A stretch of DNA of 64,000 nucleotides from Zobellia uliginosa. GTDB lineage: Bacteria; Bacteroidota; Bacteroidia; Flavobacteriales; Flavobacteriaceae. Positions 28,775-37,544 of the stretch are shown one piece after another (positions within the stretch are counted from its first letter, which is position 1; each line of letters opens with the position of its first letter). Position numbers and translations under genes: made by a program. Below the pieces are notes generated by a model. That model ran no database searches, was not told the DNA's origin, and saw only the letters and a program-made list of their open reading frames with translations. Where the stretch lies: NCBI RefSeq assembly GCF_900156625.1, contig NZ_FTOB01000003.1, positions 186,001 through 250,000 on the forward strand, written 5' to 3'.

Positions 28775-30025
28775 TTAGGAAACAATAGTTTGTTCTTTTG
28801 TGCCTAATGTTCGATAACTGCAGAAGTGAATCGTTAGAAGTAAAACCGTACCGAATATGTATTCGGCAAAATAAGTGTTGTTTCCCAGTCCCAGATACGG
28901 ATAGTAGATAAAACAAAACGCAAAGTTGGCGGCCGTAACGCATGTGAACAGGAGAAGCGTCCGCCAATTTTTTAAAAATCCGACATAAGCATTTTTCATA
29001 AACAGAGGCTTGATGTCTTTGCCGAAAAGCTGCATGAACATGGGCCAAATAAAGAGGAGGGGTAAGGCGAATAGGCGTGATTCCCTTGCAAATGCCGTCA
29101 AAAAAACAATAGGTGTATTGATGGCGAGGGTCAAAAGAAAGGCGGAAACAAATTTGTTCTGCCAATGAAGCCTATCCTTTCTGTGTTGATAGAAATAGGT
29201 GAAATAAAGAAACGGCCCTAGGGTAATCAAAATAGATACGACCGATTCTACACTGTTTTGTACACTCTCTATATTTTCGAGAAAACACGAATACCGGCTC
29301 GCCATTTCAATGTGGGTGGCGTGGAGCAGCCTTTGTTGGTATATGAAAATAACGATATAGCAACCGTAGAGAAAAATGGGAAGCAATAGGTATAGGCCGT
29401 TTTTTTTGAATCGTTCGATTAAGGGTCGGGGCGGGGTATTTTCCGTTCCCGGGAAGAACAGCACAAGTGCGGGCCATAGCAAAATACTGGTTTCACGGGC
29501 GACAAGGGCTAAGGTGAACAGGGCTACGAATGCAAACCATTTACGGCGGACAAAAGCTATAATGGCTGTTAAAAGGAAGCAGTATTGTAAAGGTTCGTCA
29601 TACGTGAAAACAGGGGGGAAAAAGGCGAACAAGACCGAAAACGATGCAAAAAACACCAGCATATTTATTATCCCCTGCTTTTTTGTGGCCTTAAGAATAA
29701 GGGAGAGTCTATAGGTCAAGGCACCACTAAGGCCTAGAAATAAAAAATTGACCAAAATAAATGCGTGACCGGCCTTGAACTTGAATATGGACTGAGCGGT
29801 TTCGATTAGCAAAGTAGTCAAAGGTCGTCGGGCAAAAGGTGCGATTTCTTTGTGGTAATTGATCTGTGAACGTAAAAAAACGTGTGAGATGCGGGTGTTG
29901 TTCTCGTTGAGCATACTGTCTACGTTAGGTAGCATATGAATGCCAAAAATGACTACCGCACAAAGTAGTGCCAATACGTAGGGCAGTGGTCTCCAGAGAA
30001 CTAAGCTTCGTAATCGTTGAACCAT
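28775..30025 (-). CDS. Polytopic inner-membrane protein of unknown function
   Basis: I do not recognise the family. The 416-residue protein has about ten predicted membrane helices with short loops. The periplasmic loop after the first helix (residues 20-75) has NENNTRISHVFLRSQINYHKE, and there is a possible PVFTYDEPLQY motif near residue 140 and a VARETSILLWPALVLF motif near 170. This spread of acidic and aromatic residues after early helices is reminiscent of GT-C glycosyltransferases or EpsG-like proteins, but no catalytic motif can be fixed. The ATG at 30025 is chosen because the longer frame would overlap the divergent gene's start. It ends 29 bases from the ligA stop, convergent. Confidence 0.65.
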   Translation of the reverse strand: MVQRLRSLVLWRPLPYVLALLCAVVIFGIHMLPNVDSMLNENNTRISHVFLRSQINYHKEIAPFARRPLTTLLIETAQSIFKFKAGHAFILVNFLFLGLSGALTYRLSLILKATKKQGIINMLVFFASFSVLFAFFPPVFTYDEPLQYCFLLTAIIAFVRRKWFAFVALFTLALVARETSILLWPALVLFFPGTENTPPRPLIERFKKNGLYLLLPIFLYGCYIVIFIYQQRLLHATHIEMASRYSCFLENIESVQNSVESVVSILITLGPFLYFTYFYQHRKDRLHWQNKFVSAFLLTLAINTPIVFLTAFARESRLFALPLLFIWPMFMQLFGKDIKPLFMKNAYVGFLKNWRTLLLFTCVTAANFAFCFIYYPYLGLGNNTYFAEYIFGTVLLLTIHFCSYRTLGTKEQTIVS

Positions 30026-30096
30026 TAAAGCGCTGGTTAATTTCAATCGAAAATAGGTATTTTTGTATAGGAATGAACAAATGATATCAAAAATTG

Positions 30097-30399
30097 ATGG
30101 CGACACTTAAGAGTTACGAAGAATTTAAAAAAACATGGGGCGGTTCTAACCCGCCGTCCGATTTGTCGGAGGCATTGAAAGCTATGTGGTTTGCAGCGAA
30201 CGACAACTGGGAGGCTTCCCATGATATTGCCCAAGAAATGTACAACGAAACGGGAAGTTGGATTCATGCGTACCTACATAGGGTGGAAGGTGATAAATTC
30301 AATGCGGGGTATTGGTATCGTAAAGCGGGAAGGTCTTATCCCCAAAGTTCCTTGGAGCAGGAGCATCAAGAAATAACCGAGTATTTGTTGGGACGCTAG
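30097..30399 (+). CDS. Small conserved hypothetical protein
   Basis: A 100-residue soluble protein, no family name recognised. It is rich in Trp and His for its size: LKAMWFAANDNWEASHDIAQEM, GSWIHAYLHRVEGD and YWYRKAGR are spaced like a helical bundle with stacked aromatic residues. The start is the ATG at 30097, preceded in frame by a TTG. Its stop codon abuts the stop of the convergent GNAT gene (30400) with no gap. Codon use and reading-frame integrity support a real gene. Function unknown. Confidence 0.75.
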   Translation: MATLKSYEEFKKTWGGSNPPSDLSEALKAMWFAANDNWEASHDIAQEMYNETGSWIHAYLHRVEGDKFNAGYWYRKAGRSYPQSSLEQEHQEITEYLLGR

Positions 30400-30852
30400 T
30401 TAAACCAGATCCTTTTTAAAGCAGACGCTGTTTTCCATACCTATGTATTGACCATAATTGGGTATGGTTTTGTAATTGTTCTTGGTGTAAAGGGCGATGG
30501 CTTCCGGTTGACGTTTGCCCGTTTCTAGAATACAGCTTTTATACCCCAGTTCACTAGCCCATTTTTCCAATTCCTTTAAAAGCAAGGTGGCAAGACCCTG
30601 GCCCCGTGTTTTGGGGGAAACGTACATTCGTTTGACTTCCGCCGAATCGGTATCGAATTCTTTAATGGCCCCACATCCAACGGCCGTATTGTCTAAATAG
30701 GCTATAACGACTTGGTTTAGGTGTTCTATGCCATTGTATTGATGGTAAAAATCGTGTTCGTCACCGTCCGTATGGCTCAAATAGGTGTCCAATTGGGCAA
30801 CTAGCCCTGAAAAGTGTTCGTTTTTGTGGGTGGTACGTTCTATTCTTAGCAT
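30400..30852 (-). CDS. GNAT family N-acetyltransferase
   Basis: A 150-residue acetyltransferase with the strand-loop-helix AEVKRMYVSPKTRGQGLATLLL (the RGQGLA acetyl-CoA loop) and a C-terminal SCILETGKRQPEAIALYTKNNY region, as in small-molecule acetyltransferases of the PhnO/ElaA-like kind. Substrate unknown. It is immediately downstream (2 bases) of the metallophosphatase gene on the minus strand and may share its transcript. Confidence 0.92.
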   Translation of the reverse strand: MLRIERTTHKNEHFSGLVAQLDTYLSHTDGDEHDFYHQYNGIEHLNQVVIAYLDNTAVGCGAIKEFDTDSAEVKRMYVSPKTRGQGLATLLLKELEKWASELGYKSCILETGKRQPEAIALYTKNNYKTIPNYGQYIGMENSVCFKKDLV

Positions 30853-30854
30853 GG

Positions 30855-31766
30855 TTAAACGGTAATGGATACGCCTGAGGCCTTGCTGTTTTTCTTACTG
30901 TCAAAATAAAAATCGATCCTCCCTAGGTTAATGCCAAAACAGCCGACTTGGTTGACCAGTACGTTTCGGCCCAATTTGTTCTGCACAACGCTAGGCTTAT
31001 CTAAGAAGGTATGGGTGTGGCCGCCAATGATTAGATCGGTATGTTCAAGCGCTTTTGCCATGGCTAGGTCGTGCGGCTTTTGCTTGTTTTTGTATTTGTA
31101 GCCCAAATGTGATAGGCAGACGATAAGGTCGCAGTTTTCTTCGCTCTTTAAAGTGCGTTCCGTGTCTTGGGCGATTTCAATGGGGTTGAGATATTGGGTT
31201 TCTTTGTATAGTGCTTTGTTGACCAGGCCGTTCAGTTCTATCCCTAGTCCGTACACCCCGATTCTTATTCCGTCGACCGTATAGGTTTTATAAGGTTTGA
31301 CGTAACCGTCCATTACAGTGTTTTTAAAATCGTAATTCGCGTTCACCATTTCAAAATCGGCATTTGGCATTTGGGCCAGTAAACCTTCGATGCCATTATC
31401 GAAGTCGTGGTTTCCAATGGTGGCGGCATCGTATTTGAGTATGCTCATAAGTTTGAACTCCAATTCCCCGCCATAAAAATTGAAATAGGGGGTACCTTGA
31501 AAAATATCGCCAGCATCAAAAAGTAGGGTGTTCGGATTTTCCTTCCTTATACTCTCGACCAAGGTGGCCCGCCTTGCCAAGCCCCCTAGGTTCGGAAATT
31601 CCGAATGATCGGAAGGGAAAGGGTCTATATGGCTGTGAACGTCGTTCGTATGTAAAATGGTGATGTGTTTTTTTACATCGCCAAGGCAAGAGCTTAAAGA
31701 AATGCCGCCCAGGCCTACAAGTGCACTGGAAGCCGTAGTGTTTTTAATGAATTTTCGTCTGTTCAT
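30855..31766 (-). CDS. Metallophosphatase half of a split 5'-nucleotidase
   Basis: A 303-residue exported metallophosphatase, equal to the N-terminal catalytic domain of UshA-type 5'-nucleotidases. The start is the ATG at 31766; the protein begins MNRRKFIKNTTASSALVGLG, which resembles a twin-arginine signal, and it has a possible lipobox Cys27 (SLSSCLGD). The two-metal site is complete: HTNDVHSH (Asp42, His44), DAGDIFQG (Asp87), GNHDFDNG (Asn119, His120) and a later GGHTH. What is missing is the C-terminal substrate-specificity domain, which is encoded by the gene immediately upstream. Likely substrates are nucleotides or related phosphate esters in the periplasm. Confidence 0.92.
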   Translation of the reverse strand: MNRRKFIKNTTASSALVGLGGISLSSCLGDVKKHITILHTNDVHSHIDPFPSDHSEFPNLGGLARRATLVESIRKENPNTLLFDAGDIFQGTPYFNFYGGELEFKLMSILKYDAATIGNHDFDNGIEGLLAQMPNADFEMVNANYDFKNTVMDGYVKPYKTYTVDGIRIGVYGLGIELNGLVNKALYKETQYLNPIEIAQDTERTLKSEENCDLIVCLSHLGYKYKNKQKPHDLAMAKALEHTDLIIGGHTHTFLDKPSVVQNKLGRNVLVNQVGCFGINLGRIDFYFDSKKNSKASGVSITV

Positions 31767-31822
31767 AAGACTGTATCTTTTCAAAGGCAATATCCGATGG
31801 TACTGCGTATGTTTTTGTTCTG

Positions 31823-32590
31823 TTACTCGCTTAGTTTGATAAACCTGTCGTCGACCACGGGTCTAAGGGTGTCTACTTTTTTAAAGTAGTCGATCATGGC
31901 GTTTCGGATCAGGTAGTCGGTGTTCGTAATATTCAAGGCTTCCTTAAAAAAGAACATGCTGTCTCCTCCGTTTACTAAATAATTAGAGGTGGCAACGTAG
32001 TAGGTTTTGTTCGCGTCCAAGGGTTTTCCCTGTATGTTGATCGATTGTATTTCGTTTTGTGGATCAAGGGTCAGTTGAAGTCCTGATACAGGATGGGCGA
32101 GACCTGAATCCCTTAAGTACGAGGCTAATTTCAAGATGGAAGCGCCCTTGAGTTCGGCTACTACGATGGTATTCTCAAAAGGCATGACCTCATAAGCGGT
32201 TCGGGAAGAGACATTTCCTTTGGAAATCAAGGAACGAATACCCCCGTGGTTCAATAATACAAAATCGATAGGGTGTCCCTTTCGCGATTTAAATATAGGG
32301 TCGGCTTCCGATAATACAATGTCGGCCATAAGGTTTCCTGCCGTGGTGTTCAGTGTCCCGTCCGTTTTAGAGATGGGGTAAGGAGCATAGGCGAGGGTGC
32401 TGTCAAGTACTTGGTCAACCCGTTCGCGATAGGGTTTTACAAAAGACTCGATAGAGGCCTTGGAGGTCAGCGAACTGTCTATGGAAATCTGTTTTCCTTC
32501 AATACCTTTAAGTGTGGGATGTTGTTCGTTACAAGAGTGGAAAATCGAGAATGTTGCAAATACAACAAAATGTTTTATTTTTAAAACCAT
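31823..32590 (-). CDS. 5'-nucleotidase C-terminal domain lipoprotein (other half of the split enzyme)
   Basis: A 255-residue lipoprotein (lipobox Cys20 in FSIFHSCNEQ) that consists only of the 5'-nucleotidase C-terminal domain. The family motif NHGGIRS is present near residue 125 and VNGGDSMFFFKEA near residue 214; these form the nucleoside-binding pocket. It has no metallophosphatase domain. It is transcribed before the catalytic half, so the domain order is reversed with respect to the fused enzyme. The two genes are 56 bases apart on the same strand. Both are exported, so they could assemble into one active unit; this is inference. Confidence 0.9.
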   Translation of the reverse strand: MVLKIKHFVVFATFSIFHSCNEQHPTLKGIEGKQISIDSSLTSKASIESFVKPYRERVDQVLDSTLAYAPYPISKTDGTLNTTAGNLMADIVLSEADPIFKSRKGHPIDFVLLNHGGIRSLISKGNVSSRTAYEVMPFENTIVVAELKGASILKLASYLRDSGLAHPVSGLQLTLDPQNEIQSINIQGKPLDANKTYYVATSNYLVNGGDSMFFFKEALNITNTDYLIRNAMIDYFKKVDTLRPVVDDRFIKLSE

Positions 32591-32630
32591 ATTTCGTTTT
32601 ATCTTAGCGCCATATTATGCGTGGAGATTC

Positions 32631-32688
32631 TTTACATTTGTAGAACCCATTCCAGATTTTGCATACCAGAATGGTTACAAAATGTAAA
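32631..32688 (+). promoter_or_regulatory. Long inverted repeat with promoter -7 box before the DUF6913 gene
   Basis: TTTACATTTGTAGAACC (32631-32647) and GGTTACAAAATGTAAA (32673-32688) form an imperfect inverted repeat with a loop of about 25 bases. The left arm contains TACATTTG (32633-32640), which fits the -7 consensus TAnnTTTG. The right arm ends five bases before the ATG at 32694. It could be an operator or a leader hairpin that controls translation. Confidence 0.4.
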
Positions 32689-32693
32689 AGTAC

Positions 32694-33227
32694 ATGTTTA
32701 AGGGAATAAAAGATAAGTTCAAATACAAATCGGGCGTTAAATTTTTAAAACAGGAGTTGGCCAAAGACCCGCCTGTAATCGAAAGAAGTAAAGGTATTAC
32801 TTCAGTAGGCTGTATCGTGGATCTCGACAGCTTCGATGATGCGAACCAGTTTTATGGCTTCGTTGAAGATTATAATTTACGGCCGAATGCGGTAAAGATT
32901 ATTGGCTATAAAAGTTATTACGACAAGAATTCGCCATATGCTACACCAGTGTTTTCCGATAAGGATCTTGGGTGGGGCGGGGCCATAGAAAACAGCTATG
33001 CCCTTGAATTTTTGAGTAGGGAGTACGATTTGCTCGTAAACTATTATACCAGTGATAATTTATTGCTACAGTTGATGAGCGTAAAAACAAGGGCCCGATT
33101 CCGTGTAGGTTTTAAAGATGTGGATCTCATGTACAATGATTTGATAATGGATTCGCCATTGAAAGATTTTAAGACCTTTAAATCGGAGCTTAAAAAATAC
33201 CTTGGCGTATTAAACGAAATTGAATAA
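32694..33227 (+). CDS. DUF6913 family protein
   Basis: A 177-residue cytosolic protein that I assign to DUF6913, a Bacteroidota family with no known function. Typical segments are [28 protein letters not shown] and [26 protein letters not shown] (split in the middle). The alternation of strands and helices suggests a Rossmann-like alpha/beta fold. Its stop overlaps the dapA start (TAATG), a coupling that is common for this pair in flavobacteria. It opens the long plus-strand run that goes to rprY. Confidence 0.8.
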   Translation: MFKGIKDKFKYKSGVKFLKQELAKDPPVIERSKGITSVGCIVDLDSFDDANQFYGFVEDYNLRPNAVKIIGYKSYYDKNSPYATPVFSDKDLGWGGAIENSYALEFLSREYDLLVNYYTSDNLLLQLMSVKTRARFRVGFKDVDLMYNDLIMDSPLKDFKTFKSELKKYLGVLNEIE

Positions 33228-34111
33228 TGAAGCAATTGATTGGTACAGGTGTGGCGTTGATCACTCCGTTCAAAACAGATTTTTCGGTAGACGTTGATGC
33301 GTTACATCGTATCGTGAACTATTGTGTGGACGGTGGCGTTGACTATTTGGTGGTATTGGGTACCACCGGTGAATCGGTTACACTGACCAAAGAAGAAAAA
33401 CAATTGGTAATCGATACCGTAACCATTGCCAACGCAGGCAGATTGCCTTTGGTGGTCGGTGTCGGGGGGAATAATACGGTTGCCGTAATCGAAGATTTAC
33501 AGAAACTCGACCTCACCAATTTCGATGCCGTACTTTCGGTATCGCCGTATTACAATAGACCGACCCAAGAAGGCATATATCAACACTTCAAGGCAATTGC
33601 GCAAGCTTCCCCTAAGCCTATTATACTTTATAATGTGCCGGGCAGAACGGGTAGTAATGTGTTGCCGGAAACCGTTGCGCGCTTGGCCGATGTAGAAAAC
33701 ATTGTTGCGATCAAAGAGGCATCTGGAAATATGGTACAGGTGCAAGAATTGATCCAGGCCTGTCCTAAGGATTTTCATGTAATCTCGGGAGATGACTTTA
33801 CCGCATTGGCGACAGTCTTGGCAGGTGGATCGGGCGTTATCTCGGTTTTGGGACAAGGGCTTCCTAGGGAGTTTTCGAACATGATACGCTCCGGATTGAA
33901 CCGAAACGTTGATGAGGCCTACAGGCAACATTATGAACTTCAAGAAGGGATGGGATTGATTTTTCAAGAGGGAAATCCGGCCGGTATCAAAGCTATTTTT
34001 GAAGTATTGGGGCTTTCGGGCGCCAGTGTTCGTCTACCTTTGATAGAGGCTTCCGACGGTCTTAAAAAGAACATCGCCAACTTTGTAAAACCTTTTAAGG
34101 TTTTTGCCTAG
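33227..34111 (+). CDS. dapA: 4-hydroxy-tetrahydrodipicolinate synthase
   Basis: A 294-residue TIM-barrel enzyme that condenses pyruvate and aspartate semialdehyde, the first step of the lysine/diaminopimelate branch. The Schiff-base Lys163 is in [10 protein letters not shown]; Tyr135 in [11 protein letters not shown] and the GTTGES loop (45-50) complete the active site. Together with dapF (14.7 kb) it supplies peptidoglycan precursors. Translationally coupled to DUF6913. The 107-base gap to bamD has a separate -7 box, so the downstream genes may start independently. Confidence 0.97.
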   Translation: MKQLIGTGVALITPFKTDFSVDVDALHRIVNYCVDGGVDYLVVLGTTGESVTLTKEEKQLVIDTVTIANAGRLPLVVGVGGNNTVAVIEDLQKLDLTNFDAVLSVSPYYNRPTQEGIYQHFKAIAQASPKPIILYNVPGRTGSNVLPETVARLADVENIVAIKEASGNMVQVQELIQACPKDFHVISGDDFTALATVLAGGSGVISVLGQGLPREFSNMIRSGLNRNVDEAYRQHYELQEGMGLIFQEGNPAGIKAIFEVLGLSGASVRLPLIEASDGLKKNIANFVKPFKVFA

Positions 34112-34206
34112 CGGTGTTAAATCTTCCCCAAAAGCATTGGTACAAGGGTTTCAGAATGCTATTTTAGCTACTTTATTTTTTGTTTTTTATATCCATCGGG
34201 AATCCG

Positions 34207-34214
34207 TAATTTTG
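34207..34214 (+). promoter_or_regulatory. Putative -7 box for bamD
   Basis: TAATTTTG fits TAnnTTTG and is five bases before the bamD ATG at 34219. That is so close that the message would be nearly leaderless unless translation starts at the in-frame ATG four codons later. TTG at 34180-34182 is 24 bases upstream, at the edge of the usual spacing. Confidence 0.35.
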
Positions 34215-34218
34215 CAAA

Positions 34219-35055
34219 ATGCTTTTTAAAATGAGGTTATTAGCCCCTATCTTATTACTTGCCTTGGTATTTCAATCTTGTAGCGAATACCAAAAGGTTC
34301 TTAAAAATGAAGAAGTAAAGCCCAAATATGATTTGGCTCAGAAGTTCTATGAGCAAGGTGATATGAAAAGGGCCAATCGTCTTTTTGAACAAATCGCACC
34401 TAAGTATGTGGGCAAGCCACAGGGGGAGCGGGTCATGTTCTTCTTGGCGGACACCTACTTTCAGAGAAAGGATTACAATATGGCGGGCTATCAGTTCGAA
34501 CGGTTTGTAAAGTCTTATCCCAAAAGTGATAAGGTGGCCGAAGCTTCCTTTTTAGGGGCAAAGAGTTATTTTATGCTTTCACCAAGCTATTCCTTGGATC
34601 AAACGGATACCGATAAGGCCTTGGCCAAATTGCAGCTTTTTATCAACGCCTATCCCGATTCGGAATATTTTGCGGAAGCCAATGTTATGGCCAAGGAGCT
34701 GACCACGAAAAAGGAGCATAAGGCCTATGAAATAGCCAAGCAGTTCAATAAACTAGGGCAGTTCGATTATTCGTTTCTGACCCCTGCAGTAGCGGCCTTC
34801 GATAATTTTATCTCCGATTTTCCGGGGTCTATTTATAGGGAGGATGCCTTGTATTACCGATTTGAATCGGCTTCGCGTTATGCCTTAAATAGCTTTAGGA
34901 GATTCCAGGAAGAACGATTACGGGATGCCGTAGCGGACTACAATGCCTTGAAGAAGCATTTTCCTGATACAAAATACGGCGAAGAAGCCGATAAAATACT
35001 TGAAAAAGTAAATTCAGAATTAAAGGGTTTTTCCCAAGAGAAAGAAGCAAAATAA
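34219..35055 (+). CDS. bamD: Outer-membrane assembly lipoprotein BamD
   Basis: A 278-residue lipoprotein of the BAM complex, which inserts beta-barrel proteins into the outer membrane. The lipobox Cys21 is in LVFQSCSEYQKVLK. Five TPR-like repeats follow, for example YDLAQKFYEQGDMKRANRLFEQI and AGYQFERFVKSYPKSDKVAEASF, which is the usual BamD pattern. Length is normal for Bacteroidota. It is followed 12 bases later by rpoZ, then coaBC, DUF4835 and recN, a gene order conserved in this phylum. Confidence 0.95.
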   Translation: MLFKMRLLAPILLLALVFQSCSEYQKVLKNEEVKPKYDLAQKFYEQGDMKRANRLFEQIAPKYVGKPQGERVMFFLADTYFQRKDYNMAGYQFERFVKSYPKSDKVAEASFLGAKSYFMLSPSYSLDQTDTDKALAKLQLFINAYPDSEYFAEANVMAKELTTKKEHKAYEIAKQFNKLGQFDYSFLTPAVAAFDNFISDFPGSIYREDALYYRFESASRYALNSFRRFQEERLRDAVADYNALKKHFPDTKYGEEADKILEKVNSELKGFSQEKEAK

Positions 35056-35067
35056 ATTAGTTTGACT

Positions 35068-35400
35068 ATGAATATGAACGATCTAAAAAATTCGAAAGCT
35101 CCCGTTTCTACGGTAACGATCAATAAAAATGAGTTTGATAAGCCGACGGGTAATATCTATGAGGCAATTTCGATTGCAGCTAAGAGAGCGGTACAGATCA
35201 ATTCCGAAATCAAAAAGGAACTTCTAGAGAAATTGGAAGAGTTCGCTACCTATAGCGATAGTTTGGAAGAGGTTTTTGAGAATAAAGAACAGATAGAGGT
35301 GTCTAAATTCTACGAAAAACTACCAAAACCACATGCCTTGGCCGTTGAAGAGTGGTTGAACGACAAAATATATCACAGAAATACGGAGAAAGACCAGTAG
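35068..35400 (+). CDS. rpoZ: RNA polymerase omega subunit (RpoZ/RPB6 type)
   Basis: A 110-residue protein that matches the Bacteroidota form of the omega subunit, which helps assemble RNA polymerase. The segment GNIYEAISIAAKRAVQINSEIKKEL (split in the middle) corresponds to the conserved omega helix, where AAKRARQI is the usual core. The C-terminal half (KFYEKLPKPHALAVEEWLND) is specific to this phylum. The frame begins with a TTG; I use the ATG at 35068. The position between bamD and coaBC supports the assignment, since omega and coaBC are neighbours in many bacteria. Confidence 0.88.
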   Translation: MNMNDLKNSKAPVSTVTINKNEFDKPTGNIYEAISIAAKRAVQINSEIKKELLEKLEEFATYSDSLEEVFENKEQIEVSKFYEKLPKPHALAVEEWLNDKIYHRNTEKDQ

Positions 35401-35403
35401 TAT

Positions 35404-36609
35404 ATGCTAGGCGGAAAGAACATCCTTTTAGGCATTACCGGAGGGATTGCCGCTTATAAAACTACCTTTCTTGTACGTTTACTGATTAAAGCTGGCGCCA
35501 ATGTCAAAGTTATTTTGACGGAGAGCGCCAGCTCTTTTGTTTCCCCACTTACCCTGGCAACGCTTTCCAAAAATCCGGTACTTTCCTCTTTTGTACACGA
35601 AGGTGAAGGGGAGACCGATTGGAACAACCATGTGGAACTCGGGCTGTGGGCGGACCTGATGCTGGTGGCGCCCGCTACGGCAAATACATTGTCGAAAATG
35701 GCTTCAGGTACTTGCGATAATTTGTTGTTGGCCTCGTACTTGTCGGCCAAATGCCCTGTGTTTTTTGCCCCGGCGATGGACTTGGATATGTACAGGCATC
35801 CGTCTACAAAAAACGCTTTTGAAAAATTACGGTCTTTCGGTAATATTATGATTCCCGCAACTTCGGGCGAATTGGCAAGCGGTCTTCATGGTGAAGGACG
35901 TATGGCCGAACCTGAAGATATTATAGGGTTCGTTAAGACCTATCTGCAAAAAGGGCTTCCGCTTAGCGGGAAAAAGGTCCTGATTACTGCCGGACCCACC
36001 TATGAAGCCATTGATCCCGTCCGTTTTATCGGAAATCATGCATCGGGACAAATGGGCTATGAGTTGGCAAAGGTGGCTGCAAATTTAGGGGCACACGTTA
36101 TTTTGGTCTCTGGGCCATCCTATCTTTCCATTTCACACGAGCTTGTCGATTTAAAAAAAGTTACCTCTGCGGAAGAAATGTACAATGAGGTACATATGCA
36201 TTACAAAGAAATGGATATTGCCATTTGTGCCGCTGCGGTAGCCGATTACAGGCCTAAAACGGTGGCAGGCCAGAAAATCAAGAAAAAGGAAACCGAATTT
36301 TCGGTAGAACTGGTCAAGACCAAAGATATCTTGCTGTCACTGGGTAACCAGAAGGAAAATCAGTTTTTGGTCGGTTTTGCTTTAGAGACGGAAAACGAGC
36401 TTGAAAACGCCAAGACCAAGCTTAAAAAGAAAAATTTAGACGCCATTGTTCTTAACTCTCTGAACGATAAGGGTGCCGGTTTTGGAAAACCTACGAACAA
36501 AATTACTTTCATAGATAAGAATTCTGGAATTAAGCCGTTTGAACTAAAGACAAAGGCAGAGGTGGCCAAAGACATTTTTGACGAAATCTTGAAAAGATAC
36601 CATGCGTAA
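35404..36609 (+). CDS. coaBC: Bifunctional phosphopantothenoylcysteine decarboxylase/synthetase
   Basis: A 401-residue flavoprotein of coenzyme A synthesis. The N-terminal CoaC domain (1-180) binds FMN and has the GITGGIAAYK loop, catalytic His76 in NNHVELG and the PAMDLDMY segment. The C-terminal CoaB domain (about 185-401) starts KKVLITAGPTYEAIDPVRF, contains NHASGQMG and AAAVADYRP, and a KIKKKE nucleotide motif. It sits three bases after rpoZ and overlaps the DUF4835 gene by 8 bases. CoaE is encoded 6 kb downstream on the same strand. Confidence 0.97.
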   Translation: MLGGKNILLGITGGIAAYKTTFLVRLLIKAGANVKVILTESASSFVSPLTLATLSKNPVLSSFVHEGEGETDWNNHVELGLWADLMLVAPATANTLSKMASGTCDNLLLASYLSAKCPVFFAPAMDLDMYRHPSTKNAFEKLRSFGNIMIPATSGELASGLHGEGRMAEPEDIIGFVKTYLQKGLPLSGKKVLITAGPTYEAIDPVRFIGNHASGQMGYELAKVAANLGAHVILVSGPSYLSISHELVDLKKVTSAEEMYNEVHMHYKEMDIAICAAAVADYRPKTVAGQKIKKKETEFSVELVKTKDILLSLGNQKENQFLVGFALETENELENAKTKLKKKNLDAIVLNSLNDKGAGFGKPTNKITFIDKNSGIKPFELKTKAEVAKDIFDEILKRYHA

Positions 36610-37489
36610 TTTCTTATTTATACTTGCTTGTTCATTTGTGATGATGTCGGTCTCGGCACAAGAGATGAACTGTGTGGTGACCATAAACGCGGATCAGGTC
36701 TCCCAAACCAATCAGCAGGTCTTTAAAACGCTTGAGCGCTCGTTGAACGACTTTGTAAACAAAAACAAATGGACGAACCGAAAGTATAAGGAAAATGAGC
36801 GTGTGAGCGCCCAAATGTTCATTACGATCACTAAGTACGAGTCGAATCGCTTTGAAGGCAATATTCAGATTCAATCGTCCCGGCCTGTTTTTAATACCTC
36901 TTACGAAACTCCCGTTTTTAATTATAAAGACAATCAATTGAACTTTGAATACATAGAATTTCAACCTTTGGTGTTCAATGAAAATGTATTCGAATCTAAT
37001 TTGGTAGGTGTGGTTTCGTATTATATCTACATTATTTTAGGCTTAGATGCCGATACTTTTTCTTTGGAAGGCGGTACCGAGTATTTTAGAAAGGCGCAGC
37101 AGATAACTACCCAGGCGCAAGGCAGTAGCTATGCGGGCTGGGATCAAAACAGTGATCGTAGCCGTTTTGAGCTGGTAGACAACCTTTTGTCCAATACCTA
37201 TCGTGAATACCGTATCGCCATGTATAACTATCACCGTAAAGGACTTGATATTCTAGGGGATAACAATAGTACGGGGAAACAGGTGATTGCAGGTACCATG
37301 AAGCTTTTTGAGACCATGATCAAACGCAGGCCCAACGCCTTTTTGATACAGACCTTCTTTGATGCCAAGTCAGATGAGATCCAAAACATCTTTTCAGATG
37401 GTCCTAAAGTCGATATCGTTCAGTTGAAAGAGACTTTGAACAGAATTGCCCCTTTATATTCCAGTACTTGGAACGATATTAAATACTAG
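36602..37489 (+). CDS. DUF4835 family exported protein
   Basis: A 295-residue protein with a signal peptide (1-19, cleavage after VSAQ). DUF4835 proteins are found only in Bacteroidota and their function is unknown. Characteristic segments are VTINADQVSQTNQQVFKTLE, FEYIEFQPLVFNENVFESNL and a conserved LVGVVSYYIYIILGLDADTF region near residue 130, followed by helices. The constant position between coaBC and recN and next to bamD suggests an envelope-linked housekeeping role; this is inference. It overlaps coaBC by 8 bases. Confidence 0.88.
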   Translation: MRNFLFILACSFVMMSVSAQEMNCVVTINADQVSQTNQQVFKTLERSLNDFVNKNKWTNRKYKENERVSAQMFITITKYESNRFEGNIQIQSSRPVFNTSYETPVFNYKDNQLNFEYIEFQPLVFNENVFESNLVGVVSYYIYIILGLDADTFSLEGGTEYFRKAQQITTQAQGSSYAGWDQNSDRSRFELVDNLLSNTYREYRIAMYNYHRKGLDILGDNNSTGKQVIAGTMKLFETMIKRRPNAFLIQTFFDAKSDEIQNIFSDGPKVDIVQLKETLNRIAPLYSSTWNDIKY

Positions 37490-37544
37490 TTCTTTCGGTA
37501 CGAAATTATCATTTATCTTTACGGCACAAATCGAATAAAAAACT

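Noticed and set aside
34092-34110. Palindrome AAAACCTT-TT-AAGGTTTTT at the dapA end as a terminator
   Set aside because: Loop of two bases and weak AT-rich stem; the repeat lies within codons of dapA.
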